Below, piece by piece: positions 7,267 through 14,932 of a stretch of 50,867 nt of DNA. The notes beneath the pieces are model-generated. The model made no database searches and was not told the DNA's origin. It saw nothing but the letters and a program-made list of their open reading frames with translations. Made by a program: the position numbers and the translations under genes. How positions within the stretch are numbered: the stretch's first letter is position 1; every line of letters begins with the position of its first letter. Location of the stretch: assembly GCA_964646925.1 (NCBI GenBank), contig CAZYIC010000002.1:1-50867 (forward strand), written 5' to 3'. Source of the stretch: GWB1-37-8 sp964646925. Its GTDB lineage: Bacteria; Patescibacteriota; Microgenomatia; Levybacterales; UBA12049.

Positions 7267-9432
7267 ATGGACAAAGTTTACAATCACAAAGATGTTGAGG
7301 AGAGGATTTATAAAGAATGGGAAGAGAAGGGGTATTTCAAAGCAAATCCAGAATCGAATAGAAAACCATATTCGCTTTTGATGCCGCCGCCAAACCTAAC
7401 GGGAGAATTGCATCTTGGTCACGCTATGCAGCATTCGGTTCTAGATGCTTTGGCTCGCTTTAAAAGAATGCAGGGATTTGATGTGTTGCTTTTGCCCGGA
7501 GTTGATCATGCCGGAATCCAGTTCGAAGCAACATTAAACAGGTTGCTTTCTAAGGAAGGGTTAACCAAGGGAAAACTGGGAAGAGAAAAATGGCTAGAAA
7601 GAGCTTGGCAATTCCGAGACGAAATTTATAAATCTGTCCATAATACATGGAAAATATTCGGGCTTTCTGCAGATTGGTCTAAGGAAGTATTTACGCTAGA
7701 GCCGAAAGTTCAAAAAGCAGTCTTTGGAGAGTTTAAAAGCTTTTGGGATAATGACTTAATTTATAAAGGTGCCTATATTGTTCAGTGGTGTCCCAAAGAT
7801 CAAACAGCAATAGAAGATTTGGAAATGGAGTATCAAGAAAAAAAAGAGAAGCTCTATTATGTTAAATACGAGATATTACAAGAGCCGGGAGAATATATTG
7901 TTATTGCAACCGCCAGACCAGAGACGATATTTGCGGATACTGGTATAGCAACATATTTAAAACATCCTAAATTTTCAAAATATATTGGAATGCAAGCCAT
8001 TAATCCATTAACACAAGGATATGTTAATGTTTTTGAAGATGAACGAGTCGATAAAAATTTTGGTACGGGAGCCTTAAAAATTACACCAGGACATGACATC
8101 TTGGACTATCAAATAGGAAAAGACAAAGGCTTACCGATGATGCATGCAATAGATAAAACAGGTCGAATGACAAATATTGCACAAATAATCTCTGCGAGCG
8201 GAGAATATTCGTTAGATTTAACGGGAATGAAGGTCTCTGAAGCAAGGCAGGCAGCATGTCAGGCATTGGAGAAGTTTGGTTCAATAGAAAGAGTGGAAGA
8301 ATATAGTCATTCGGTTCCCGTATGTGAGAGATGCAAGACTGTTGTTGAGCCCTTAATTTCCGAAGAGTGGTTTGTAAAAATGAGACCATTGGCAGATAAA
8401 GCTCTTAAAAATATTAACAAAATTAAATTTGCGCCTAAAAATTATGAAAAAATTATTGGAGATTGGTTGAAAGAAATTCATGATTGGTCTATTTCAAGAT
8501 CTCTTTGGTGGGGACACAGAATCCCTGTTTGGTATTGCGAGAAATGCAACCCCGCTCATCAGGTGGGGAAAAATAAGGACATGGCGGTATCAATGGAAGC
8601 GCCTAAGCAAAATTGTAAAACATGCAGCGGCAATTTGTGGGCGCAGGAAGAGCAGGTTCTTGATACGTGGTTTTCTTCTGGAATGTGGCCGCTTTCAACT
8701 TTGGGTTGGCCGGACAAAACAAGAGAGCTTGAAAAATATTATCCATGGAATTTCGAAATTACCGCACCCGAAATTAAATTCCTTTGGATTGCAAGAATGA
8801 TAATGTTAGGACTTTGGTTTAATGACAAAATTCCGTTTAAAAATATGTTTTTCCACGGCATGATAAGAGACAAGCAGGGTAGAAAATTCTCCAAATCTCT
8901 CGGGAACGGTATTGACCCCAATGAATTAAGGGATCAGTGGGGAACAGACGCAGTAAGGATGGCATTATATACATATGCCGTTCCGGGGAGAGATGCTCTT
9001 GTCTCAAGACAGTTAATGGATGAGAGATGCAAAAATTTTAGAAATTTTTCTACAAAGCTTAGAAACATCTCGAGATTCATTTTTAAACTAAAGCCGGAAA
9101 AAACAAATGAAAAGTCCGATTATTCACATTCGGAAGACTTGGAGATAATGCGGAAATTGAATAAGGCTATCGAAAAAATGAACAAAGGATTAAATAATTT
9201 CGAGCTGCACCTTGCGGGAGATGAAATATATTCCTTTATTTGGCATGAATTTGCAGATAAATATGTTGAGCAGTCAAAAAAGAGAAGAGCAGCTGCGCAG
9301 CCGGTTTTAGAAAAAGTCTTCAGACAAATTCTTATCATGCTCCATCCGCTTATGCCTTTTACCACAGAGGAGATTTATCAAACTCTGCCAAATCATAAAG
9401 AATCAATCATGATGGAGAAGTGGCCCAAATAA
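7267..9432 (+). CDS. valS: Valyl-tRNA synthetase
   Basis: A 721-residue class I synthetase that charges tRNA-Val. Visible: HIGH motif as HLGH in MPPPNLTGELHLGHAM (residues 38-53), the CP1 editing domain with TARPET near 216-221, a WCPKDQTAIED zinc-type segment, and the KMSKS motif as KFSKS in GRKFSKSLGNGIDP near 539-550. The anticodon-binding domain follows (WHEFADKYVEQSK; ILIMLHPLMPFTTEEIYQ). It lacks the C-terminal coiled-coil arm of E. coli ValS, so it is about 200 residues shorter, as often seen in reduced genomes. TAAAAT ends 6 nt before the ATG. The partner tRNA-Val found in this window (28.8-29.0 kb) is interrupted. Confidence 0.97.
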   Translation: MDKVYNHKDVEERIYKEWEEKGYFKANPESNRKPYSLLMPPPNLTGELHLGHAMQHSVLDALARFKRMQGFDVLLLPGVDHAGIQFEATLNRLLSKEGLTKGKLGREKWLERAWQFRDEIYKSVHNTWKIFGLSADWSKEVFTLEPKVQKAVFGEFKSFWDNDLIYKGAYIVQWCPKDQTAIEDLEMEYQEKKEKLYYVKYEILQEPGEYIVIATARPETIFADTGIATYLKHPKFSKYIGMQAINPLTQGYVNVFEDERVDKNFGTGALKITPGHDILDYQIGKDKGLPMMHAIDKTGRMTNIAQIISASGEYSLDLTGMKVSEARQAACQALEKFGSIERVEEYSHSVPVCERCKTVVEPLISEEWFVKMRPLADKALKNINKIKFAPKNYEKIIGDWLKEIHDWSISRSLWWGHRIPVWYCEKCNPAHQVGKNKDMAVSMEAPKQNCKTCSGNLWAQEEQVLDTWFSSGMWPLSTLGWPDKTRELEKYYPWNFEITAPEIKFLWIARMIMLGLWFNDKIPFKNMFFHGMIRDKQGRKFSKSLGNGIDPNELRDQWGTDAVRMALYTYAVPGRDALVSRQLMDERCKNFRNFSTKLRNISRFIFKLKPEKTNEKSDYSHSEDLEIMRKLNKAIEKMNKGLNNFELHLAGDEIYSFIWHEFADKYVEQSKKRRAAAQPVLEKVFRQILIMLHPLMPFTTEEIYQTLPNHKESIMMEKWPK

Positions 9433-9436
9433 ATTC

Positions 9437-9464
9437 AAAATTCAAAATGCAAAGTTCAAAATTA
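9437..9464 (+). repeat. 28-nt AT-rich repeat after valS
   Basis: An exact 28-nt copy of 48281-48308, starting AAAATTCAAAATGCAAAGTT. Both copies sit a few bases after the stop of a large conserved gene (valS and guaA). The rest of 9465-9512 is made of TTTTCAC/TTTTAAC direct repeats. Confidence 0.85.
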
Positions 9465-9512
9465 TCCAACTTAACTTTTCACTTTTCACTTTTAACTTTT
9501 AACTAATTTGAC

Positions 9513-9974
9513 ATGTCCTCAAAACATTATTTTAAAAATATCAAGAAAAATAAGCAGGCCAATAAGAAGAAGGGTGAATCCCCGAGTAATTCCCGAAGTA
9601 TTACCGAAGTTTTCCGTTTTAAATTGCCTAAATTAACCCACGCTAATTTTCTCAAGCTTTATCGGGAAAGTTTGAAGGTTTTTGTTGTTTTTATTTTTAT
9701 AGTTGCGGCTGTTATTGTGGGGTATGATTTTCAAAAAAATCTGCAAATAAAACAAGATATTGATTCTCAGAGAAAAGTTTTAATTCGCGATTTAAATTTC
9801 TGGGAAGATTTTATATCTAAAAATCAAAATTATAGAGATGCTTATTTTCAAGCGTCAATCTTGGAATACAAGCTGGGGGATATGTCTAAAGCGAGAATGT
9901 ATGTCGAGAAAGGTTTATCTTTGGATCCGAATTCAGAAAGCGGTCTAAAAATCGAAAAACTTTTAAATAAGTAA
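9513..9974 (+). CDS. Small membrane protein with one TPR unit
   Basis: A 153-residue protein. A basic, low-complexity N-terminus (about 1-50) is followed by one membrane helix (VFVVFIFIVAAVIVGYDF, about 63-81), then a helical region with a single tetratricopeptide-like repeat (YRDAYFQASILEYKLGDMSKARMYVEKGLSLDPNS). This suggests a membrane-anchored scaffold with its repeat outside or inside the cell, orientation not clear. Its stop codon abuts the stop of the convergent rplY. No specific function can be given. Confidence 0.72.
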   Translation: MSSKHYFKNIKKNKQANKKKGESPSNSRSITEVFRFKLPKLTHANFLKLYRESLKVFVVFIFIVAAVIVGYDFQKNLQIKQDIDSQRKVLIRDLNFWEDFISKNQNYRDAYFQASILEYKLGDMSKARMYVEKGLSLDPNSESGLKIEKLLNK

Positions 9975-10757
9975 TTACTTTTGGGCCTTTTCTGCTGGTT
10001 TGGCCGCTTCGGCTCCCGATTTTGCTGCCGGAGGAGCACCTGCTGTTTCTGGTTTTCCGGCTTGCCCTGAGCTTGCCGAATGGGTTTCCGTTGCTTGCAC
10101 TGGCGCGCCTTCTGCAGGAGTTGTTCCTTCTGCGGTAGGAGCTGCCGCTTTGGCTGCTTCTGCGGCTGCTGCCTCAGCTGCTGCTTGTTCTGCAGCTTCC
10201 TTACTGATTAATGAGCCGATCTTGGCTACGACCTGGGAAGCATCTGTCAAAATAGTTACACCGGTTGGAGCTTTTATTTCACCAACAGTTACCTGCGCAT
10301 CCAACACAGCTAAAGGTTCAACATTTACCTCTATTTTGTCCGGCAAGTCTGTAGGAAGCGCTTCGATTTCAACTTCAGAAAGAGTCTGCATAAGAAGTCC
10401 AAGCTTTTCTGAAACTGCTTTAGGTTCATTAACAGTAACAATTTTGACCATTGTTTTGACTTTTTCTTTAAGATTAACCTGGAAGAAATCTGCATGATAG
10501 AGCGTATGTTTGTAGTAATTTTGCTGGACATTGTGGATTAAGGATGGTCTGATTTCGCCATCAACTTCCACATCAACAATTCCTGTAATGCCTGCTTCTT
10601 TATAAACTTTTTCGAAGTCTTTATAGGGAACTTGCACGGAAAGAGATTTAACACCTTTGCCATAAATATTTGCAGGTAAAAAGCCTTCTTTTCTAAGTTT
10701 TTGTACTTTTTTTCCAACGACTTTTCTTTTCTCAACTGCCAATTTGAATCTTTTCAT
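9975..10757 (-). CDS. rplY: Ribosomal protein L25 (CTC form) with low-complexity tail
   Basis: A 260-residue protein. Residues 1-90 form the L25 5S-rRNA-binding domain (KRKVVGKKVQKLRKEGFLPANIYGKG) and 91-180 the TL5/CTC C-terminal beta domain (PTDLPDKIEVNVEPL, GEIKAPTGVTILTD). From about residue 190 the protein is an Ala/Glu/Pro/Thr-rich tail, which contains the in-frame repeat-derived segment THSASSGQAGKP (DNA 10065-10084). CTC-type L25 is a general 50S component with links to stress. It is divergent from ruvC. Confidence 0.94.
   Translation of the reverse strand: MKRFKLAVEKRKVVGKKVQKLRKEGFLPANIYGKGVKSLSVQVPYKDFEKVYKEAGITGIVDVEVDGEIRPSLIHNVQQNYYKHTLYHADFFQVNLKEKVKTMVKIVTVNEPKAVSEKLGLLMQTLSEVEIEALPTDLPDKIEVNVEPLAVLDAQVTVGEIKAPTGVTILTDASQVVAKIGSLISKEAAEQAAAEAAAAEAAKAAAPTAEGTTPAEGAPVQATETHSASSGQAGKPETAGAPPAAKSGAEAAKPAEKAQK
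10065..10084 (+). repeat. Palindromic repeat inside the rplY tail
   Basis: CCCTGAGCTTGCCGAATGGG, a member of the CCTGAGC...CGAAGGG family, lies in frame in the low-complexity tail of L25 and is translated there. Confidence 0.75.
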
Positions 10758-10793
10758 AAAGGTTATTGTACCTTATTTACGGGATTAATACAA
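10758..10793 (-). promoter_or_regulatory. rplY promoter
   Basis: On the minus strand TTGTAT (complement 10788-10793), 17-nt spacer, TACAAT (complement 10765-10770), then 7 nt to the ATG at 10757. The spacing predicts a leaderless or near-leaderless message. Confidence 0.7.
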
Positions 10794-10820
10794 CCGCCGT
10801 GTTATAATAAATCTGATTTT

Positions 10821-11297
10821 ATGAAGATACTCGGAATTGATCCGGGATATGCCAGGGTTGGGTGGGCAACAATAACAAGTAACAATTCACAATTAACAGT
10901 TAACAATTATGGGTGCATAGAAACTTCTAAGAATACAGATTCTCAAGAGCGGTTAGTTGATGTTTATAAGCAAGTTTGCGCATTGATTAAAAAATATAAA
11001 CCTGACGCTTTAGCGATAGAAGAACTTTTTTTTACAAATAATGCCAAAACAGCTTTCAAAGTTGGGGAGGCAAGAGGAGTCATAACTTTGGCCGGAGCTA
11101 TCCAAAAAATCCCTGTTTTTTCATATACGCCTTTGCAGGTAAAAGTTGCAGTTACGGGGTACGGTAACGCAGACAAGACTCAGGTTGGGAGAATGATAAA
11201 GGTAATCCTTAAATTAAAAGAAATGCCAAAGTTAGATGACACAGTTGATGCAATCGCAGTCGCATTAACGCACGCCTTTACAAATAAATTTAAATAA
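10821..11297 (+). CDS. ruvC: Holliday junction resolvase RuvC
   Basis: A 158-residue endonuclease of the RNase H superfamily that cuts Holliday junctions made by RuvAB. Catalytic residues are visible: Asp in ILGIDPGYARVGWA, Glu-Glu in ALAIEELFF, and the final acidic pair in KLDDTVDAIAVALTHA. The ATG at 10821 gives the canonical N-terminus MKILGIDPG; upstream in-frame starts only add unrelated residues. TATAAT at 10803-10808 lies 12 nt before it. The segment NNSQLTVNNYG corresponds to an AT-rich CAATTAACAGTTAACAATT tract. ruvA and ruvB are 6 kb away. Confidence 0.96.
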   Translation: MKILGIDPGYARVGWATITSNNSQLTVNNYGCIETSKNTDSQERLVDVYKQVCALIKKYKPDALAIEELFFTNNAKTAFKVGEARGVITLAGAIQKIPVFSYTPLQVKVAVTGYGNADKTQVGRMIKVILKLKEMPKLDDTVDAIAVALTHAFTNKFK

Positions 11298-11299
11298 TT

Positions 11300-11722
11300 T
11301 TAAATTTCTCCGCGTTCTTTTTTTAAGAGAAAAATATCAGGAGTTACGATTTTTATATTTTTGAAATTTTTTAAATCCAATAAATCTCTGTCGCCGGTTA
11401 TAATGTAATCACATTTACCTTCGAGAGCTGCTTCCAAAACCCGATTATCATCTTTATCTCTAGAGATTGAAAGAGATTTTCTTGGTTTGACTATTTTGAA
11501 TTTCTCTTTAATTTGTCTTTCGATTAAAGTAAAGCTATATGCTAATTTTGGAAACTTTTTACCTATTACATCTTCAAGTTCTGCCAGAAGTATTTGTGAA
11601 GTAATTGCTTCAATTTTGTCATCCAAAATAAGATTTAATATTTCTCTTGGTTTGCCTCCGAAGCCTATACCTGAAATTAGAATGTTGGTATCAAGAATTA
11701 CTTTAATCGGATTTGCGGCCAT
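11300..11722 (-). CDS. PIN-domain toxin (COG1569-like)
   Basis: A 140-residue PIN ribonuclease. Acidic residues of the active site are visible: Asp in VILDTNILISG, Glu in LLAELEDVI, Asp in RDKDDNRVLEAAL and Asp in IITGDRDLLDLK. It follows the ribbon-helix-helix antitoxin gene with a 20-nt overlap. Its C-terminus reads LLKKERGEI-stop, a tail that recurs at three other places in the next 3 kb (see 12006, 13789 and 14426). The tail could be acquired rather than native to the PIN family. Confidence 0.88.
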   Translation of the reverse strand: MAANPIKVILDTNILISGIGFGGKPREILNLILDDKIEAITSQILLAELEDVIGKKFPKLAYSFTLIERQIKEKFKIVKPRKSLSISRDKDDNRVLEAALEGKCDYIITGDRDLLDLKNFKNIKIVTPDIFLLKKERGEI

Positions 11723-11954
11723 GTCTATATTTATACACTATTTCATTAACTTCTTCTTCATTTTTGATTCCCATATCCTTCATCGCTTTTTCTCCAGCCT
11801 TAAAAATCTGATTCCATTTCTCCCGCCTATTTAAGTAAATTCTTAGAGCTTCTCGAATAAGCTCAGATCTGTTTCTATATTCTTCTCTGGCCTGTTCATC
11901 TACTTTTTTAACTAGTTCTCTTGGAAGGGAGATGTTGAACGTTTGCGTATTCAT
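11703..11954 (-). CDS. Ribbon-helix-helix antitoxin
   Basis: An 83-residue CopG/RHH protein beginning MNTQTFNISLPRELVKKVDEQAREEYRNRSELIREALRIYL, the textbook pattern of beta strand plus two helices with the GNRSE-like turn. It partners the PIN toxin directly downstream. I start it at the ATG at 11954, which lies 8 nt after the -10 box; the TTG two codons upstream is less likely. Confidence 0.9.
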   Translation of the reverse strand: MNTQTFNISLPRELVKKVDEQAREEYRNRSELIREALRIYLNRREKWNQIFKAGEKAMKDMGIKNEEEVNEIVYKYRHGRKSD

Positions 11955-11991
11955 ATACAAGCATTGTATATATCTTGTATCTCTTTGTCAA
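11955..11991 (-). promoter_or_regulatory. PIN/RHH promoter with operator
   Basis: Minus strand: TTGACA (complement 11986-11991), 17-nt spacer, TACAAT (complement 11963-11968), 8 nt, ATG. The inverted repeat ATACAAG...CTTGTAT (11955-11961 and 11974-11980) spans the -10 box and suits antitoxin binding. Confidence 0.78.
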
Positions 11992-12005
11992 GAGGCTAAA
12001 TTTAA

Positions 12006-12077
12006 CTAAATCTCTCCTCGTTCTTTTTTGCGCTGCTTTGGGGTTTCGTCAGGACATCTGTAATCATAGCCGAGCCT
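12006..12077 (-). pseudogene. Gene-tail remnant matching the cupin gene end
   Basis: Translating the minus strand gives RLGYDYRCPDETPKQRKKERGEI (broken here: YDYRCPDETPKQRKKERGEI-stop). The real cupin gene at 14426 ends YRLEDDYKRPDETPQQRKKERGEI-like (final part DYKRPDETPQQRKKERGEI-stop). No start codon or upstream domain is attached, so this is a detached 3' end, either of a lost cupin paralogue or of a mobile tail. Confidence 0.65.
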
Positions 12078-12113
12078 AAAGGAGCGAAAAAGCACAGAAG
12101 ATTTCGAAAAATT

Positions 12114-12878
12114 TTATGTCCCTTTGGGATATAGGATTTTAAAATGTTTTATGCGATCATCAAGCCGGTCGCTAATAAATCCAATTCCTTGTGGGTTTTT
12201 AAGGCCAAACTGATCTTTGTTGGCCATCATGGTGATTCCTCCTACCGTAAATCCAGGCGCCTCTTTTTTCCCCAAAGAGTGTTCCTTATATTTTTCACAA
12301 AATCTAGAGAGAAGTATATCGGCCTCCTGCGCAAATTCTGTCTTAAGCAAGCCTTCAGGAGTCCATTTTTCAGTGTTCCAATAAAAACCAAAGGGATTTC
12401 CCCATCTGCCTGCATGCCTGCGTGTTGGCACACGAAATCTATGGTCAACATCGATCCTTTGCTCATCATTGAGGTAAAAATCCAGGAACTTCACAGTTCT
12501 GATTCCGGGGTGTCCTCTTAAGCTTGGGTAATCCTGTCCTTGCAAAATTACAGAGAGAACCAATCTTGGCGGATGCAGAGTTTTAACATGCGATATTTCA
12601 CGATAGGTGCCCTTATCTGTATGTATTTCCTTGTCATAATAATAAGCTTTTTCTGCGTGAATCATTACTGTTGGGAATATCCTCTCAACCAGTGGAGCTT
12701 TTTCTATTAGAATACCAGCTATAACTAAGCTATTAAGCTCTCTATATTTTTCATCTGCCCTTTGAATTTCGTCTCTTATTTTTCCTTCTTCCTCTTTCTT
12801 GGATTTTAATATTTGTTCCTGTTCTGCTTCGTATAGTTCTACGGACGTTCTTAGTGATTCCGGTTGTTCTTCTTTCAT
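12114..12878 (-). CDS. Uncharacterised protein under a MerR-type promoter
   Basis: A 254-residue protein that I do not recognise. The first 60 residues are a charged probable coiled coil (ELYEAEQEQILKSKKEEEGKIRDEIQRADEKYREL); the rest is an alpha/beta domain with HPPRLVLSVILQGQDYPSLRGHPGIRTVKF and RHAGRWGNPFGFYWN. No signal peptide or membrane helix. I chose ATG 12878 because AAGAGG lies 7 nt upstream; an in-frame ATG at 12902 is possible. It is divergent from the MerR gene and its promoter contains the palindromic operator, so it is probably the MerR target. Confidence 0.68.
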   Translation of the reverse strand: MKEEQPESLRTSVELYEAEQEQILKSKKEEEGKIRDEIQRADEKYRELNSLVIAGILIEKAPLVERIFPTVMIHAEKAYYYDKEIHTDKGTYREISHVKTLHPPRLVLSVILQGQDYPSLRGHPGIRTVKFLDFYLNDEQRIDVDHRFRVPTRRHAGRWGNPFGFYWNTEKWTPEGLLKTEFAQEADILLSRFCEKYKEHSLGKKEAPGFTVGGITMMANKDQFGLKNPQGIGFISDRLDDRIKHFKILYPKGT

Positions 12879-12929
12879 AGTTTGACCTCTTGTCTCAAGC
12901 ATAAGTTGCTTTAGGCTTATAGAAGTAGT

Positions 12930-12960
12930 ATAATATACTTATACGTTACGTATATGTCAA
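12930..12960 (-). promoter_or_regulatory. MerR-type operator-promoter
   Basis: On the minus strand a perfect TTGACA (complement 12955-12960) is followed by either TATATT after 17 nt or TATTAT after 19 nt. The palindrome TATACG-TTA-CGTATA (12940-12954) fills the spacer, the location used by MerR activators, which act on over-long 19-nt spacers. The -35 box overlaps the MerR start codon, so binding would also affect the regulator's own gene. Confidence 0.75.
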
Positions 12961-13760
12961 GTATGTCTTTAACAGTTGCGGAATTTGCGAGAGTATGTCA
13001 GGTTACGCCTCGCACGATCCGCTGGTATCAGCAAAAAGGCCTAATAACTCCTATAAAAGTAGACGAGTGGAATAAATATGCTTATTTTGCCCCGGAGCAG
13101 TCCTTATTGGTTTTTCAAATTAAATTATTACAGCAAGTTGGTCTTCCCTTAAGGGAAATAAGAACTAAATTAAGCAATAGTCAACCATCTCTAGATAAAG
13201 AATTGAAAAGGTTGGATGAATTTATTAAACAGAAGCAGAAAGAAATGGAACTGTTGAAGGAGATTAACTCTATTATTTCTTTAAATAAGTTTAATTTGAG
13301 GGAAGAAACAGCCGGTCCATACAAATTATTTTGCTATCGTATCGAAAAAGGGGATTATTCTAAATTAGATGCATATATTAATGAACTTAGAAGAGTAGCG
13401 GAAAGTGTTAAATTAAAGGTGCTCGATAAAGAAATCACATTTTATCTTGATCCAGAGCTTAAATATAAACCTAAGAATTCTAATTTGGAAGTTGCCTTAA
13501 TAATTTCAGGGCAGCCAAAATTTGGCTTACCTAAGTTGTCCAATAATTATTATTTTAGAGATTTTTTACCAACAAAAGCTTTGACTTTTAATTTTAGAGG
13601 TCCGTCTAATTATCTCTCTTTAGTCTACAATAAGATAGACAAATACGTTAAAGAGAAGGAAATACGAATAAAATCACCTGTTTTTGAAACATATCTTAAG
13701 AATGCTATAAATACTGGTTCTCCTTACGATTACATAACGAAAATAGCCTATCCCATTTGA
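12954..13760 (+). CDS. MerR-family transcriptional regulator with effector domain
   Basis: A 268-residue regulator. Residues 5-75 are the MerR winged helix (LTVAEFARVCQVTPRTIRWYQQKGLITPIKVDEWNKYAYF...), followed by a dimerisation coiled coil (about 80-110) and a C-terminal domain of about 150 residues that resembles the GyrI-like effector-binding fold (YKLFCYRIEKGDYSKLDAYINEL; LTFNFRGPSNYLSLVYNKIDKYV). No Cys metal site is visible, so it probably senses a small organic ligand, as BmrR does. It begins inside its own operator and faces away from the uncharacterised gene at 12114. Confidence 0.88.
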   Translation: MSSMSLTVAEFARVCQVTPRTIRWYQQKGLITPIKVDEWNKYAYFAPEQSLLVFQIKLLQQVGLPLREIRTKLSNSQPSLDKELKRLDEFIKQKQKEMELLKEINSIISLNKFNLREETAGPYKLFCYRIEKGDYSKLDAYINELRRVAESVKLKVLDKEITFYLDPELKYKPKNSNLEVALIISGQPKFGLPKLSNNYYFRDFLPTKALTFNFRGPSNYLSLVYNKIDKYVKEKEIRIKSPVFETYLKNAINTGSPYDYITKIAYPI

Positions 13761-13788
13761 TCCAGAAACAGTTGAAGGTTAGTGCTTT

Positions 13789-13827
13789 CTAAATTTCTCC
13801 ACGGTCTTTTTTATGCTGCTTAGGATT
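13789..13827 (-). pseudogene. Second detached KKDRGEI-stop gene tail
   Basis: The minus strand in another frame at the end of the cupin isomerase gene reads NPKQHKKDRGEI-stop, close to TPKQRKKERGEI-stop at 12006 and TPQQRKKERGEI-stop at 14426. It is not attached to an open frame. Confidence 0.55.
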
Positions 13828-14422
13828 TTAACTTTTGGGCATATTCTTTTGGAGTAAGCCATTCGGGCTGCGCAGCATATCTATAATTATGGTTTTTAAC
13901 CAATGCCGGTTTCCCGCTTTCTTCAATTAAATAATATGCAAAACCCCTGAGCTTTTTTATTGGTTCGTAATCAGCGTGTCCCGGTAAAGAAACCGGATCA
14001 GCTTCTGCAAAGTTAACGGGTGAATCATCAGACGTAACGAACCAAACTTTGCCAACATTTACAGCCAGATGGCCGGTACCTGAGGGTATAAATACGCTAT
14101 TTCCTGTCTTTACGGTTATAGCATAAAAAGATTCAATTTCATCATCGATCGGATTGCCAGATTGATCTTTTTTCCTATTTTGCAAAAGAATTACTCCTTC
14201 TCCTGCTATTACATGATATGTTTCATCCAAATGACCCACATGATAATGACCATAAGTTTTAATATATTCTCCGCCGACTGTGCCTGTTTCCCAAACTGTA
14301 ATATTAGTTTTGTCAACTCCGCCGCGGATCATGTAATAATGTACTTCAGGACCTTTTGCGTCAGGATACATTAGAACTTCCTTCATTTTTTCATGCGGTC
14401 TGTCTGCAAATGGTCTTAACAT
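13820..14422 (-). CDS. Cupin-type glucose-6-phosphate isomerase
   Basis: A 200-residue single-domain cupin of the archaeal phosphoglucose isomerase type, which interconverts glucose-6-P and fructose-6-P with a metal ion. The metal-binding motif is YGHYHVGHLDETYHVIAGEG (H-x-H...E) around residues 75-95, followed by VFIPSGTGHLAVNVG carrying the last His. Length matches the family. It follows the second cupin gene after only 3 nt, so the two are one operon on the minus strand, likely serving hexose-phosphate entry to glycolysis or sugar-nucleotide synthesis. It replaces the unrelated bacterial Pgi. Confidence 0.88.
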   Translation of the reverse strand: MLRPFADRPHEKMKEVLMYPDAKGPEVHYYMIRGGVDKTNITVWETGTVGGEYIKTYGHYHVGHLDETYHVIAGEGVILLQNRKKDQSGNPIDDEIESFYAITVKTGNSVFIPSGTGHLAVNVGKVWFVTSDDSPVNFAEADPVSLPGHADYEPIKKLRGFAYYLIEESGKPALVKNHNYRYAAQPEWLTPKEYAQKLKS

Positions 14423-14425
14423 AAA

Positions 14426-14866
14426 TTAAATTTCCCCTCTTTCTTTTTTTCTTTGCTGTGGAGTTTCATCAGGGCGTTTGTAGTCATCTTCAAGTCGATA
14501 GGTTGTTCCCATTTCGGGTGTTGAAACTTCAATAATATCGCAATCCGTAATTCCCATAAGCCTGTGTCTTTGGCCGATTTCTGTAGTAAAACCTTGTCCT
14601 TCTTGAAGTTCTGTTTCAATAAGTTCGCCTTTATTATTATCCCAAATTACTTTTGCGTGACCTTTTATAATAAGCCAGCTTTCTTGTTTTTTGTCATGAA
14701 TTTGAAGACTAAGTCTTTTTCCTGCATCGATATGTAAAAGTTTTCCCATGTATGGCTTGTCTTCTTTTACCCAATGAATTTCATAACCCCATGGCTTATC
14801 AATTTTTTTTGCGTAAGAATTGTTACTAAATTTAGTTTTATCAAATTGGTTAGAATCAAAAGCCAT
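14426..14866 (-). CDS. Cupin mannose-6-phosphate isomerase-like protein
   Basis: A 146-residue type II phosphomannose isomerase-like cupin. Visible: KPWGYEIHWVKEDKPYMGKLLHIDAGKRLSLQIHDKKQESWLIIKGHAKV (metal His and Glu), then GQRHRLMGITDCDIIEVSTPEMG and RLEDDYKR, the normal family end. A further 15 residues, PDETPQQRKKERGEI, extend beyond it and recur at 11300, 12006 and 13789. Mannose-6-P isomerase activity would feed GDP-mannose. The -10 box lies 6 nt before the ATG. Confidence 0.85.
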   Translation of the reverse strand: MAFDSNQFDKTKFSNNSYAKKIDKPWGYEIHWVKEDKPYMGKLLHIDAGKRLSLQIHDKKQESWLIIKGHAKVIWDNNKGELIETELQEGQGFTTEIGQRHRLMGITDCDIIEVSTPEMGTTYRLEDDYKRPDETPQQRKKERGEI

Positions 14867-14888
14867 AAGGATATTTTACCTTATGGCT
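14861..14888 (-). promoter_or_regulatory. Cupin-operon promoter with 10-bp palindrome
   Basis: Perfect arms AGCCATAAGG and CCTTATGGCT enclose the -10 box (TAAAAT, complement 14873-14878) and include the start codon. TTGTCA lies 17 nt further upstream. It is a good operator candidate, or an mRNA hairpin over the start. Confidence 0.65.
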
Positions 14889-14894
14889 TTAAAC

Positions 14895-14923
14895 TTGACA
14901 ATCAACTTATAGTATGCTAGTAT
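14895..14923 (+). promoter_or_regulatory. Promoter of the DGR variable-protein gene
   Basis: TTGACA (14895-14900), 17-nt spacer, TAGTAT (14918-14923), 9 nt before the ATG at 14933. A near-consensus promoter, so the variable protein is probably well expressed. Confidence 0.75.
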
Positions 14924-14932
14924 TTCAGGATT

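Noticed and set aside
10000..10497. Long Ala/Ser-rich plus-strand frame opposite rplY
   Set aside because: Mirror of the low-complexity L25 tail; no promoter, no homology pattern.
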